Shown piece by piece: positions 1 to 8,626 of a DNA stretch of 64,000 bases. How positions within the stretch are numbered: position 1 is the stretch's first letter; every line of letters starts with the position of its first letter. The notes beneath the pieces were generated by a model. It saw only the letters and a program-made list of their open reading frames with translations, was not told where the DNA came from and did no database searches. The position numbers were made by a program, and so were the translations under genes. The DNA comes from Alloyangia pacifica (GTDB lineage Bacteria; Pseudomonadota; Alphaproteobacteria; Rhodobacterales; Rhodobacteraceae): the NCBI RefSeq assembly GCF_003111685.1, contig NZ_CP022189.1, forward strand, positions 1,256,001 through 1,320,000, given 5' to 3'.

Positions 1-114
1 AAGGTCAAGGAAGGCGGCGAGGTCGAGGTCGAGATCGCCGAGGGCGTCAAGGTCCGCGTGATCCAGAGCACAGTTGCTCAGGTCCTGTCGAAGACCGAGC
101 CCGCCGAGTCCTGA
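1..114 (+). CDS. yajC: YajC, preprotein translocase accessory subunit (C-terminal fragment)
   Basis: The window opens inside a gene whose last 37 codons read through to TGA at 112-114. The visible tail (VEVEIAEGVKVRVIQSTVAQ and then a short polar end) matches the cytoplasmic domain of YajC, the single-span partner of SecDF at the SecYEG translocon. secD starts 26 bp later and secF follows, which is the usual yajC-secD-secF order. The start and the membrane segment lie outside the window. The identification rests on the tail and the synteny. Confidence 0.85.
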   Translation, partial: KVKEGGEVEVEIAEGVKVRVIQSTVAQVLSKTEPAES

Positions 115-139
115 TTCCAACGCGAAAGCGCCCCAGACA

Positions 140-1801
140 ATGCTTCAGATCGATCTTTGGAAACGCCTGACCATCTGGGCGCTCGTGATCGTAGGGCTGG
201 CCTTGGCCAGCCCTAACCTGTTCTACAACAGGGTAGAATCCCACAATGACGCGGTTGCCGCCATCGAAAAGTCGGGTGCCACGCCCGAGCGCGAGGCGGC
301 CGCCGCGAGCTGGCCAAGCTGGCTGCCCTCCGGGTTGGTCAACCTCGGCCTCGACCTCCGCGGCGGGGCCCATCTGCTCGCTGAGGTAAAGGTTGCCGAC
401 GTCTACGCCTCGCGGCTCGAGGCGCTCTGGCCCGACGTGCGCGACATCCTGCGCCCCGAGCGCGATAGGGTCGGCACCATCCGCCTGCAGCCCTCACCGG
501 CCGGCGAGCTGCGCGTGCGCATCTCCAACCCCGACGGCATGGCCCGCGCGCTGGAGCTGGTGCGCGGTCTCGCGCGTCCGGTGACCTCGCTCACTGGCGC
601 CGGCTCCAACGACCTCGAGGTCAGCGGGCAGGGCGACGAGATCGTCGTGACCCTTTCGGAGGCCGAGAAACAGGCCACCGACGAGCGCACCATGCAGCAG
701 TCGCTGGAAATCATCCGCCGCCGGATCGATGAGGTTGGCACCCGCGAGCCGACGATCCAGCGGCAGGGCAGCGACCGCATCCTGATCCAGGTGCCGGGAA
801 TCGGCTCGGCCGCCGAGCTCAAGGACATCATCGGCACCACCGCCCAGCTGACCTTCCAGCCGGTCGTCAGCCGCACCACCAACGCCGACACCACCCCCGG
901 CGTGGGCAACGAGCTCTTGCCCGCGATGAACGAGGAGGGGGTCTACTACGTGCTCGAGCAGGCGCCCGTCGTCACCGGCGAGGAGCTGACCGACAGCCAG
1001 CCGAGCTTCGACCAGAACGGCCGGCCGGCGGTGACCTTCCGCTTCAACCCGAGCGGCGCGCGCAAGTTCGGCGATTACACCGCCGCCAACATCGGCTCGC
1101 CCTTCGCCATCGTTCTCGACGACGAGGTGATCTCGGCCCCGGTGATCCAGAGCCACATCCCCGGCGGCTCGGGCATCATCACCGGCCAGTTCTCGGTTGA
1201 GGAATCCACAAACCTCGCCGTGCTGCTGCGCGCCGGGGCGCTGCCCGCCGGGCTCGACTTCCTCGAGGAGCGGACCATCGGTCCGGAACTGGGGCAGGAC
1301 AGCATCGAAGCGGGCAAGCTGGCGACAGGCGTGGCCTTCGTCGCGGTGCTCGGCTTCATGTGGGCGAGCTACGGGCTCTTCGGCATCTTCGCAAATATCG
1401 CGCTCATCGTGAACGTCGGGCTGATCTTCGGCCTGCTGTCGATGATCGGCGCGACGCTGACGCTGCCCGGCATCGCCGGCATCGTGCTGACCGTCGGTAT
1501 GGCGGTGGACGCCAACGTGCTGATCTTCGAGCGTATCCGCGAGGAACTGAAGACCGCGCGCGGTCCGGCCCGGGCCATCGAGCTTGGCTATGAAAAGGCG
1601 CTGTCGGCCATCGTCGACGCCAACATCACCACCATCATCACGGCGATCATCCTCTATGTCATGGGCTCGGGTCCGGTGCGCGGTTTCGCCATCACCCTCG
1701 GCCTCGGCATCGTCACCTCGGTCTTCACCGCGATCTATGTCACCCGGCTGCTGATCTCGATGTGGTTCGAACGCCGCCGTCCCAAAACCATCGAGGTCTG
1801 A
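140..1801 (+). CDS. secD: Protein translocase subunit SecD
   Basis: 553 aa, an inner-membrane RND-superfamily protein that, with SecF, uses the proton gradient to help proteins leave the Sec channel on the periplasmic side. There is an N-terminal membrane segment near residues 10-27, then the family motif GLDLRGG, a large periplasmic P1 region, and a C-terminal block of five hydrophobic helices (about residues 395-545) with the conserved GMAVDANVLIFERIREE stretch. I chose ATG 140 (MLQIDLWKR) over an upstream in-frame ATG at 74, because 74 lies inside yajC and the added residues look unlike a SecD N-terminus. secF begins 3 bp after the stop, so the genes are surely co-transcribed. Confidence 0.96.
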   Translation: MLQIDLWKRLTIWALVIVGLALASPNLFYNRVESHNDAVAAIEKSGATPEREAAAASWPSWLPSGLVNLGLDLRGGAHLLAEVKVADVYASRLEALWPDVRDILRPERDRVGTIRLQPSPAGELRVRISNPDGMARALELVRGLARPVTSLTGAGSNDLEVSGQGDEIVVTLSEAEKQATDERTMQQSLEIIRRRIDEVGTREPTIQRQGSDRILIQVPGIGSAAELKDIIGTTAQLTFQPVVSRTTNADTTPGVGNELLPAMNEEGVYYVLEQAPVVTGEELTDSQPSFDQNGRPAVTFRFNPSGARKFGDYTAANIGSPFAIVLDDEVISAPVIQSHIPGGSGIITGQFSVEESTNLAVLLRAGALPAGLDFLEERTIGPELGQDSIEAGKLATGVAFVAVLGFMWASYGLFGIFANIALIVNVGLIFGLLSMIGATLTLPGIAGIVLTVGMAVDANVLIFERIREELKTARGPARAIELGYEKALSAIVDANITTIITAIILYVMGSGPVRGFAITLGLGIVTSVFTAIYVTRLLISMWFERRRPKTIEV

Positions 1802-1804
1802 GCC

Positions 1805-2773
1805 ATGCGTCTTCGTGTCATTCCCGACAATACGAGCTTCGACTTCTTCAAGCGCTGGAAGCTGTGGTTCGGCATCTCCGGCCTGATGATCGTGCTGGCG
1901 CTGGTCAGCTTCGGCGTGCGCGGCCTGAACTACGGCATCGACTTCCGCGGCGGCACCACCATCCGCACGCAGAGCGCCGAGGTGGTGGACGTTGGCGCCT
2001 ACCGCGACGCGCTCGGCGCGCTGGGGCTGGGCGACGTGGTGATCTCCGAGGTATTCGACCCGTCCTTCGGACCGGATCAGAACGTCGCCATGGTCCGCAT
2101 CCAGGCGCAGGACGAGGAAGAGGCCGTCACCCCCGAGACCATCGCTCAGGTCGAGGCGGCGCTGCAGGGCGTTGCACCGGACATCGAGTTCGTCTCGGTG
2201 GAATCCGTCGGCCCCAAGGTGTCGGGCGAGTTGATCTGGACCGCGGTCGAGGCGGTGGTTCTGGCCATCGGCGCGGTGCTGATCTACATCTGGCTGCGCT
2301 TCGAATGGCAGTTCGCGCTCGGCGCGGTGCTGGCGCTGGTGCACGACGTGGTGCTGACGATCGGCGTCTTCTCCGAGCTTCAGATGAAGTTCGACCTGAC
2401 CACCATCGCGGCGCTGCTGACCATCGTCGGCTATTCGCTCAACGACACCGTCGTGGTCTTCGACCGTGTCCGCGAGAACCTCATCAAGTACAAGAAAACC
2501 GAGCTCAAGGAGGTGCTGAACCTCTCGATTAACGAGACTCTCAGCCGGACCTTCATGACCTCCTTCACCACGCTGCTGGCGCTCTTCGCGCTCTTCGCGC
2601 TGGGGGGGGACGTTATCCGCGGATTCGTCTTCGCGATGATCTGGGGCGTCTTCGTGGGGACTTACTCCTCGGTCTTCGTCGCCTCGACCGTGCTGCTCTG
2701 GCTCGGCGTCAAACGCGACTGGAGCAAGACCGAGGCAGAGGCCGAGGCCAAGAAGACCGGCAGCAGCGTCTGA
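1805..2773 (+). CDS. secF: Protein translocase subunit SecF
   Basis: 322 aa, partner of SecD in the SecDF-YajC complex. An N-terminal membrane helix (about residues 20-40) is followed by the motif GIDFRGGTTI, a short periplasmic domain and five C-terminal helices. The SecF-type GYSLNDTVVVFDRVREN sequence lies around residue 212. It starts with ATG directly after the secD stop (3 bp gap). The C-terminal tail is charged and Lys/Glu-rich. An inverted repeat about 90 bp downstream probably ends the transcript. Confidence 0.96.
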   Translation: MRLRVIPDNTSFDFFKRWKLWFGISGLMIVLALVSFGVRGLNYGIDFRGGTTIRTQSAEVVDVGAYRDALGALGLGDVVISEVFDPSFGPDQNVAMVRIQAQDEEEAVTPETIAQVEAALQGVAPDIEFVSVESVGPKVSGELIWTAVEAVVLAIGAVLIYIWLRFEWQFALGAVLALVHDVVLTIGVFSELQMKFDLTTIAALLTIVGYSLNDTVVVFDRVRENLIKYKKTELKEVLNLSINETLSRTFMTSFTTLLALFALFALGGDVIRGFVFAMIWGVFVGTYSSVFVASTVLLWLGVKRDWSKTEAEAEAKKTGSSV

Positions 2774-2864
2774 GCCGGCCTGCGGGGCCGGGAGACCGGC
2801 CACGGCGCGCCCCGAGACGTGCAATCTCGGGCCGGACTGCCGGTTTTTGCGCCGGTGCGCGAGC

Positions 2865-2892
2865 AAAGCCCTAGACTTTGGTCTAGGGCTTT
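2865..2892 (+). terminator. Hairpin after secF, probable transcription terminator
   Basis: A perfect 11-bp inverted repeat: arm 2865-2875 pairs with 2882-2892 around a 6-base loop (2876-2881). It sits 92 bp past the secF stop and ends in TTT followed by a pyrimidine-rich stretch. No gene reads through it. Probably ends the yajC-secD-secF transcript. The roughly 245 bp from here to 3138 holds no recognisable gene and presumably carries the promoter of the next one. Confidence 0.6.
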
Positions 2893-3137
2893 GTCGCTTT
2901 CGTATATCCCCGCTATGCTTGCCCTCCACCTGCGCCGCCCGCTGCCCGCCCCAAGCAGTGGGGCAATGGTCGCGCGGGGTAATTAGCTTTGATTTTTCAT
3001 GTTTCGGCCTTATGCTGCCGCAGCGCGGCATGATCATGCTTCGTGCATCGTTTCGGGAGGGGTGCACAGCGGGATCGGCGCGATCACAGGGACCGCGGTC
3101 CGCTTCGGGCCGCCTGTATGGGACCAGGGGAAGAACC

Positions 3138-3491
3138 ATGCGGATGAATGAAATCAACTTCAGCGACGCGATGCCGGTCGAAGGCTACGGCCCGGGATTT
3201 TTCCGCATTGGCGGGCGTCCTGTCGACGGCGGCGTCTGCCTCTCTCCCGATGGCATGAAGCCTTGGGCGGGACTGTCGGACGAGGACACGCTGGTCTCGC
3301 TCGCGGGCAAGATCGACGTGCTCTTCGTCGGCACGGGGGGCGACATCGCGTTGCTGCCCAAGACGCTGTCGAGCCGGCTCGAAGAAGCGGGCGTCGGGGT
3401 CGAGGTGATGAACTCTCCCTCGGCCTGCCGCACCTACAACGTGCTGCTGGGCGAGGGACGCCGGGTGGCCTTGGCGGCCATGCCCGTCTGA
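3138..3491 (+). CDS. Mth938-like domain (DUF498/NDUFAF3-type) protein
   Basis: 117 aa, a small soluble protein of the Mth938/DUF498 family, whose eukaryotic members (NDUFAF3) take part in respiratory complex I assembly. The bacterial role is unsettled. The family pattern is visible: GYGPGFFRIGG near residue 15, a central IDVLFVGTGGDI strand-loop, and EVMNSPSACRTYNVLL near the end. ATG 3138 gives a family-length protein; an upstream in-frame ATG at 2847 would add about 97 residues with no homology and cross the terminator. It sits between secF and ccmA, an arrangement I know from Rhodobacteraceae. Confidence 0.85.
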   Translation: MRMNEINFSDAMPVEGYGPGFFRIGGRPVDGGVCLSPDGMKPWAGLSDEDTLVSLAGKIDVLFVGTGGDIALLPKTLSSRLEEAGVGVEVMNSPSACRTYNVLLGEGRRVALAAMPV

Positions 3492-3627
3492 CCTGGCATC
3501 TTCAGAGCCTTAGCCAATCCGGCCGCGCCCGCGGCGCCTGTGCCGGACCAGCCATGACCTTGCAACAGCTTGTCACGGCGCGGCTTTCGCGCTTTCCCGG
3601 GCCATTCGGCTGGGGTAAGCCCGTGGC

Positions 3628-4254
3628 ATGACCCTGCCCATGACCCTGACTGTTCGCGATCTGGCCGTCGCCCGGGGCGGCGTGCCCGTGCTGGAGCGGC
3701 TGAGCTTCACGCTCTCCTCCGGGCGCGCACTCGTGCTGCGCGGGCCGAACGGCTCGGGCAAGACCACCTTGCTGCGCACCATCGCCGGGCTGCAACCGGC
3801 CTTCGAGGGCAAGATCGAGGGGGCGGGCGAACGCATCGCCTATGCCGCTCATTCCGATGGTCTGAAATCCATGCTCTCGGTCACCGAGAACCTGCGCTTC
3901 TGGGCGCAGGTCTTTGCGCAGACCGACATCGAGGCCGCTCTCGAGGCCTTCGACCTGCGCGGGCTCGAGGAGCGCATGGCCGGGACGCTTTCTGCCGGGC
4001 AGAAGCGCCGCTTGGGCCTGGCCCGGCTGATGGTGACCGGGCGCCCGGTCTGGGTGCTGGACGAGCCGACGGTCTCGCTCGACACGGCCTCGGTGGCGCG
4101 CTTTGCCGAGGCGGTGCGCGGCCATCTCGCAGCGGGCGGCTCGGCGCTGCTGGCAACCCATATCGATCTGGGACTCGACGAGGCAGAGGTCCTTGACGTC
4201 ACCCCCTTCAAGGCCGCGCCCCGGGTGTCTCTGGAAGATGAGGCCTTCTTGTGA
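3628..4254 (+). CDS. ccmA: Heme exporter ATP-binding protein CcmA
   Basis: 208 aa, the ATPase of the CcmABCD complex that hands heme to the chaperone CcmE for c-type cytochrome maturation. All ABC landmarks are visible: Walker [10 protein letters not shown] (about residues 37-45), signature LSAGQKRRL (about 127), Walker [13 protein letters not shown] just after, and a switch His in LLATHID. Two in-frame starts are close together (ATG 3628 and ATG 3640); I keep the first. The stop overlaps the GTG start of ccmB (GTGA, 4251-4254), so the two are translationally coupled. Confidence 0.95.
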   Translation: MTLPMTLTVRDLAVARGGVPVLERLSFTLSSGRALVLRGPNGSGKTTLLRTIAGLQPAFEGKIEGAGERIAYAAHSDGLKSMLSVTENLRFWAQVFAQTDIEAALEAFDLRGLEERMAGTLSAGQKRRLGLARLMVTGRPVWVLDEPTVSLDTASVARFAEAVRGHLAAGGSALLATHIDLGLDEAEVLDVTPFKAAPRVSLEDEAFL

Positions 4255-4907
4255 TTGCGCTTCTTCTCAGGGACTTGCGGCTCGCGGTTCGCGCGGGTGG
4301 GGGCTTTGGCCTCGGACTTGCCTTTTTCCTCGTCGTCACCGTCCTCATCCCCTTCGGCGTCGGCCCCGAGACCGGCCTGCTGAGCCGCATTGCGCCGGGC
4401 GTCTTGTGGATCGGCGCGCTGCTGGCCTGCCTGCTGTCGCTCGACCGCATCTTCGCGCTCGACTGGGAGGACGGCTCGCTCGACCTTCTGGCCACGGCGC
4501 CGCTGCCGCTGGAGGGAATCGTCACGATCAAGGCGCTGGCCCATTGGATCACCACCGGCCTGCCCCTTGTGCTTGCCGCGCCCGCGCTCGGCGTGTTGCT
4601 GAGCCTGCCGCCCTCGGGATACCTCTGGGTGCTGGTCTCGCTGGCACTCGGCACACCGGCGCTTTCAGTCATCGGCACCTTCGGCGCGGCGCTGACCGTA
4701 GGGCTGAAACGGGGCGGGCTGCTGCTGTCGATCCTCGTGCTGCCGCTTTATGTGCCGACGCTGATCTTCGGCGCAGAGGTCGCGCGACGCGGGGCCGAGG
4801 GGCTGGCGGTGCAGACGCCACTGCTGATGCTGGCCGGGATCAGCTTCGGCACATTGGCGCTGTTGCCTTTCGCCAGCGCCGCGGTGCTGAGGATCAACCT
4901 GCGCTGA
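4251..4907 (+). CDS. ccmB: Heme exporter membrane protein CcmB
   Basis: 218 aa, the integral membrane half of the CcmAB transporter. Almost the whole protein is hydrophobic, giving about six membrane helices. It opens [18 protein letters not shown], a typical CcmB N-terminus, and has the family stretch [17 protein letters not shown] near residue 63. It uses a GTG start inside the ccmA stop codon. An 81-bp gap separates it from ccmC. Confidence 0.94.
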   Translation: MIALLLRDLRLAVRAGGGFGLGLAFFLVVTVLIPFGVGPETGLLSRIAPGVLWIGALLACLLSLDRIFALDWEDGSLDLLATAPLPLEGIVTIKALAHWITTGLPLVLAAPALGVLLSLPPSGYLWVLVSLALGTPALSVIGTFGAALTVGLKRGGLLLSILVLPLYVPTLIFGAEVARRGAEGLAVQTPLLMLAGISFGTLALLPFASAAVLRINLR

Positions 4908-4988
4908 GAGGTCACAGGGCGCCGGCAAGCATTGCCGCTGCCGAATATTTGAAGTGTAAAGAGGCGCGAGCTGGGCTAGGGGAGCCGC

Positions 4989-5717
4989 ATGTCGATCTGG
5001 GAATACGCCAATCCGGTGAAGTTCATCCGCACCACCGACCGCATCCTGCCCTGGGTGTCGGTCGCGGCAGTGGTTTGCCTCGGGGTGGGGCTGGTCTGGG
5101 GTTATTTCTTCACGCCAGACGACTACCGGCAGGGCGCCACGGTCAAGATCATCTACCTGCACGTGCCCGCCGCGCTGATGGCGATCAATGCCTGGATCAT
5201 GATGCTGGCCGCCTCGCTGATCTGGATCGTTCGCCGCCACCACGTCTCGGCGCTGGCGGCGCGCGCCGCCGCACCGATCGGGGCAACCTTCACCGTCATC
5301 GCGCTGGCCACCGGCGCGCTCTGGGGACAGCCGATGTGGGGGACCTGGTGGGCCTGGGACCCGCGGCTCACCTCTTTCCTGATCCTCTTCCTGTTCTACC
5401 TTGGCTACATGGCGCTGTGGTCGGCGATCGAGAACGATGACACCGCGGCGGATTTGACCTCGATCCTCTGCCTTGTCGGCTCGGTCTTCGCGCTCTTGTC
5501 GCGCTACGCGGTGCTGTTCTGGAACCAGGGACTGCACCAGGGCGCCTCGCTGTCGCTGGACAAGGAAGAGAACGTCGCCGACGTCTTCTGGTATCCGCTG
5601 CTGGTCTGCATCGCCGGTTTCGTGTTGCTTTTCGTGGCGCTGGTCTTCCTGCGCACGCAGACCGAAATCCGCGCCCGCCGGTCGCGCGCGCTGCTGGCAC
5701 GGGAGGGCCGGACATGA
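4989..5717 (+). CDS. ccmC: Heme exporter / CcmE-loading protein CcmC
   Basis: 242 aa, a six-helix inner-membrane protein of the heme-handling protein family. CcmC presents periplasmic heme to the chaperone CcmE. The tryptophan-rich signature is clear (WGQPMWGTWWAWDPRLTS, about residues 118-135), flanked by periplasmic histidines in IYLHVPAA and NQGLHQGAS that fit the two axial heme ligands of this family. Preceded by an AGGGGAG ribosome-binding site. The TGA overlaps the ATG of ccmD. Confidence 0.95.
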   Translation: MSIWEYANPVKFIRTTDRILPWVSVAAVVCLGVGLVWGYFFTPDDYRQGATVKIIYLHVPAALMAINAWIMMLAASLIWIVRRHHVSALAARAAAPIGATFTVIALATGALWGQPMWGTWWAWDPRLTSFLILFLFYLGYMALWSAIENDDTAADLTSILCLVGSVFALLSRYAVLFWNQGLHQGASLSLDKEENVADVFWYPLLVCIAGFVLLFVALVFLRTQTEIRARRSRALLAREGRT

Positions 5718-5872
5718 TGCCCGATCTGGGGAAATACGCCTTTGCCGTGCTCGCCTCCTACGGGGTGAGCCTGGCGCTGATCAGTGCGCTGGTCGCTGTG
5801 AGCCTGCGCCGCTCCCGCCGCGTCCGGGCCGAACTCGAAAAGATCGAACAGAGGGTGAAACGCCATGGCTAA
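5714..5872 (+). CDS. ccmD: Heme exporter small subunit CcmD
   Basis: 52 aa. The ATG at 5714 overlaps the ccmC stop (ATGA), and the TAA at 5870-5872 overlaps the ccmG start at 5865 by 8 bp. One membrane segment (AVLASYGVSLALISALVAVS, about residues 11-30) is followed by an Arg-rich stretch and a charged helix, the layout of CcmD, which holds heme-loaded CcmE to CcmABC. A second ATG follows immediately (5717), so the true start may be one codon later. Easily missed because of its size; position and topology make the call safe. Confidence 0.9.
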   Translation: MMPDLGKYAFAVLASYGVSLALISALVAVSLRRSRRVRAELEKIEQRVKRHG

Positions 5873-6416
5873 GGTCTCGCCCCTGATGGTGATTCCGCCG
5901 CTGATCTTCGCCGGATTCGCGGTGATGGCCTATTTCGGCATGCAGCGCGGCGATCCCAACTCACTGCCGTCCACCTTCATCGGCAAGCCGGCTCCGGCCT
6001 TGCCCCCGGCAACGCTCGACGGCTTTGCCCCGGTGGCGGATGCGGATCTGCGCACCGGCGAGGTGACCGTGGTGAACTTCTGGGCGAGCTGGTGCCCGCC
6101 GTGCCGCGCAGAGCATCCGGTGCTGCTGCACCTGCAGGAGCAGGACGTGCGCATCGTGGGCGTGAACTACAAGGACAAGACCGGGGCCGCCTCGGGCTAC
6201 CTGACCGAAGACGGCTCGCCCTTTATCGGTGTGCCTTTTGATCCGCAGGGCCGCGCGGCGATCGAATGGGGGGTAACCGGCCCGCCCGAGACCTTCATCC
6301 TCGGCGGCGACGGCACGGTGCTGCACAAGCACGTCGGCCCTCTGGCCGGCACGCTCTACACCGAGGACTTCCTGCCTGCGCTGGAACAGGCGCTGGGGCG
6401 TGACCTCGAGCCCTGA
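5865..6416 (+). CDS. ccmG: Thiol:disulfide interchange protein CcmG/DsbE
   Basis: 183 aa, a membrane-anchored periplasmic thioredoxin-like protein that reduces apocytochrome c thiols before heme attachment. An N-terminal signal anchor (about residues 7-25) is followed by a thioredoxin fold with the active site WASWCPPC (Cys77 and Cys80) and the CcmG-type GVTGPPETFIL segment with the cis-proline loop. It overlaps ccmD by 8 bp and closes the ccmABCDG cluster. No ccmE, F or H gene is in the window, so the rest of the maturation system is elsewhere. Confidence 0.94.
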   Translation: MAKVSPLMVIPPLIFAGFAVMAYFGMQRGDPNSLPSTFIGKPAPALPPATLDGFAPVADADLRTGEVTVVNFWASWCPPCRAEHPVLLHLQEQDVRIVGVNYKDKTGAASGYLTEDGSPFIGVPFDPQGRAAIEWGVTGPPETFILGGDGTVLHKHVGPLAGTLYTEDFLPALEQALGRDLEP

Positions 6417-6486
6417 GCGCGTGGACCATGGAGACAATGACAGGGCCGGGGGCATCGCTTCCGGCCTTGGCGCGCAAGGAGCGAAA

Positions 6487-7026
6487 ATGACCGATCTGCC
6501 GTGGACCATGGATCTGCGCGACGCGCGCGACCGGCAGAACTGGGCGGCGCTCGGGGCGCTGATGACGCGCGGGGCCGATCCTTATGCCCGAGACCCGATG
6601 GAGGATCACGTCACCGGCTCGGGCTTCGTGGTCTCTCCCTGCCGGGGCTTCACGCTTCTGATGCATCACGCCAAGCTGGGCCGCTGGCTGCAGCCCGGCG
6701 GACATTGCGACGGCGATCCGGACGTGGCGGGGGTGGCCGCGCGCGAGATCGTCGAAGAGACCGGTTTGTCCCCTCGCCTGCTATCGCCGCGACTTTTCGA
6801 CATCGACATCCACGAGATCCCCGCCCGCGCTGATGAGCCCGCACATTTTCACTACGATTTGCGGTTTCTCTTCGAGGCTGACCCTGCGAACCCCTTGCAT
6901 GGGAACGCGGAATCACACGACCTTCGCTGGGTGGCTCTGGATGATCTGCCGCGCTACGCGCCGCAGCGCTCTGTCTGCGTGCTGCGCGAGAAGCTGCCCC
7001 TCTGGAGGGCCGAGAGCGGAGAATGA
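6487..7026 (+). CDS. NUDIX hydrolase
   Basis: 179 aa. The Nudix box is visible around residues 74-97: GGHCDGDPDVAGVAAREIVEETG. The REIVEETG core is intact, but the first glutamate of the consensus (G-x5-E) is replaced by proline, a variant I associate with one NUDIX subgroup. The substrate cannot be told from sequence. The start ATG 6487 follows an AAGGAG-like site; an upstream in-frame start at 6400 would overlap the end of ccmG. The stop is 4 bp before the next gene, so the two are probably co-transcribed. Confidence 0.85.
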   Translation: MTDLPWTMDLRDARDRQNWAALGALMTRGADPYARDPMEDHVTGSGFVVSPCRGFTLLMHHAKLGRWLQPGGHCDGDPDVAGVAAREIVEETGLSPRLLSPRLFDIDIHEIPARADEPAHFHYDLRFLFEADPANPLHGNAESHDLRWVALDDLPRYAPQRSVCVLREKLPLWRAESGE

Positions 7027-7030
7027 CGTG

Positions 7031-7762
7031 ATGATCGTGCAGGCACGGATTCCCCATGACCTGACTCAGATGAAGCCACTGCCAGGGATCGCTCCGCTCG
7101 ATCCGGCGGCCTGGCTGCAGGTCGACGATGCCTATGCCGCGCAGATGGCGGAACGCGAGCGCCTGCTGGCGACGCAGCGCGCGGCGGTTCTGGCGATCGA
7201 GCCCGACGCGATGCCCGCCGCGCAGGAACTGCTCGAGGTGGTTCTGGCGCATCTGCCCGCGTCCTTCACGCGCAAAGGCGAGGTGGTGACCCGGCCCGAC
7301 GGCGTCGAGGTGGCGCTCGACCGGAACGACCCCATGGGCACGCTCGGCGTGCTGGTTCAGGAAGACCTGTGCCTGCTGCAGAAACGCGGCGACGAACATG
7401 TTCTGACAGGGGCGGCGCTCTGCTTCCCGGCGGGCTGGCGGCTGGCGGATAAGATCTCGCGTCCGCTCAGTGTCATCCACGTTCCGATTCCCGAGTATGA
7501 TGACAACATCGGCCGCCGGGTGCAGAGGCTCTTCGACGGGGTGGGCCCGGGTAAACCGCTGGTGCGTTTCAACCGGCTGTTTCACGACGATCCCACGCTG
7601 TTCCAGCCGGGGCCGCGGCGCAGCAACACGGACCGGGCCAACCCCGCGACCGCGCCCTATCTGCGCTCGGAGCGTCAGTGCCTCGTGCGGCTGCCCGAAA
7701 CGGAGGCGGTGGTCTTCTCGATCCACACCTTCGTCGTCGAGCGCGGGCCCGACACGCCTTAG
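7031..7762 (+). CDS. DUF3445 protein, heme-dependent oxidative N-demethylase alpha-subunit-like
   Basis: 243 aa, recognised as DUF3445 (PF11927). The family includes the heme-binding alpha subunit of the dimethylamine oxidative N-demethylase of Pseudomonas, but most members are single genes of unknown role. Family-like segments are LLQKRGDEHVLTGAALCFPAGW in the middle and LRSERQCLVRLPET followed by VFSIHTFVV at the end. No partner subunits lie nearby. ATG 7031 is 4 bp after the NUDIX stop. The TAG overlaps the stop codon of the convergent next gene by 3 bp. An amine-demethylating role here is only an analogy. Confidence 0.75.
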   Translation: MIVQARIPHDLTQMKPLPGIAPLDPAAWLQVDDAYAAQMAERERLLATQRAAVLAIEPDAMPAAQELLEVVLAHLPASFTRKGEVVTRPDGVEVALDRNDPMGTLGVLVQEDLCLLQKRGDEHVLTGAALCFPAGWRLADKISRPLSVIHVPIPEYDDNIGRRVQRLFDGVGPGKPLVRFNRLFHDDPTLFQPGPRRSNTDRANPATAPYLRSERQCLVRLPETEAVVFSIHTFVVERGPDTP

Positions 7763-8502
7763 AGCGTCAGGTTCAGCAGTCCGGCATTGTCGAGGAAGAC
7801 CCCGAGGACGGTGAAGCTGAGGAATTGCGTCGCGAGGCGAATGTCCATCCCGCGTGTTAGAGCGACGGCGGCCAGCACCAAGGCGACGGGCAGGTTGATC
7901 ATCGCCAGAAGCCCGGTCATCGCCCAGGCGGCCAGCGACAGCCGCGTCTGCGCCGGATCGGACACCGCAACGACCATGGGCAGCCCCGAGGCCCTGGGAA
8001 TGGTCGGCTCGGCGGGATCGGTCAGCGTCTCGGCCATGGCGTCTCGGATTCCCTCGGCCAGCAGCTTCTCGGCTGCGGGGTCGATCGGCGCAAGTCGCTT
8101 GCGCGGCGGGCGGGTGAGTTGGTCGGGCAAGGTCTCTGGCGAGAGCCGGGTCCGGGGAGAGAGCCACTCGATCTCGGTTGCCGCACACAGCGGCGAGAGC
8201 CGGCGCACCGCCTCGAGCAGCAGCGCGATGGCCTTGGGGCCGCTGGCGAGACCGCCTTCGCGGCAGAGCACCCGCAGCACGATGCGCGGCGTGCCGCGCG
8301 TTCCGTCGAAATGGGTCAGGCAGAGCCCCATGCGGTCGCCCATCAGCGCCAGACGTCGGCGCGAGACGAGAAGCGGGCGGCCCGAGGAATTGTCATGCGC
8401 AAGCAGGGTTTTACCCGCCATTTTCAGCAACTGGACAAGATCCGGGCGTGCCGTGTCGGGCAGGTAGAGGGCCGCGTAGGGGGCTTTGCCCGTCATCCAC
8501 AT
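7759..8502 (-). CDS. Conserved hypothetical protein with C-terminal membrane anchor
   Basis: 247 aa, family not recognised. Residues 1-175 look soluble. The last 60 residues contain two hydrophobic helices (about 187-208 and 222-245) separated by a short loop, so the protein is probably anchored by its C-terminus with the bulk in the cytoplasm. I chose ATG 8502 (MWMTGKAPYAA) because GAAGGAA lies just upstream; longer versions add residues with no sensible composition. It reads convergently with the DUF3445 gene and the stop codons share three bases. Confidence 0.7.
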   Translation of the reverse strand: MWMTGKAPYAALYLPDTARPDLVQLLKMAGKTLLAHDNSSGRPLLVSRRRLALMGDRMGLCLTHFDGTRGTPRIVLRVLCREGGLASGPKAIALLLEAVRRLSPLCAATEIEWLSPRTRLSPETLPDQLTRPPRKRLAPIDPAAEKLLAEGIRDAMAETLTDPAEPTIPRASGLPMVVAVSDPAQTRLSLAAWAMTGLLAMINLPVALVLAAVALTRGMDIRLATQFLSFTVLGVFLDNAGLLNLTL

Positions 8503-8571
8503 GTTCCTTCTCAAGGGTCTTAGACGCCAGTTTTGCGCGCCAAATGAGGAAGAACTTTGTCTCAAACAGGT

Positions 8572-8611
8572 CCCGGGGAGGACGATTTGAGAAAAATCGG
8601 ACCACCCCGGG
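8572..8611 (-). terminator. Stem-loop downstream of the lytic transglycosylase gene
   Basis: Two nested inverted repeats: 8572-8578 pairs with 8605-8611 (CCCGGGG/CCCCGGG), and 8583-8588 pairs with 8594-8599 (CGATTT/AAATCG). On the minus strand this lies 16-55 bp past the transglycosylase stop and is followed by a short T-rich stretch, so it probably ends that transcript. Confidence 0.5.
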
Positions 8612-8626
8612 TTGCGTAAATGTAAA

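Noticed and set aside
494..3157. An 887-codon open frame on the minus strand opposite secD and secF
   Set aside because: Product is rich in Arg, His, Asp, Gly and Gln with no domain; it is the antisense image of high-GC codon usage in two certain genes.
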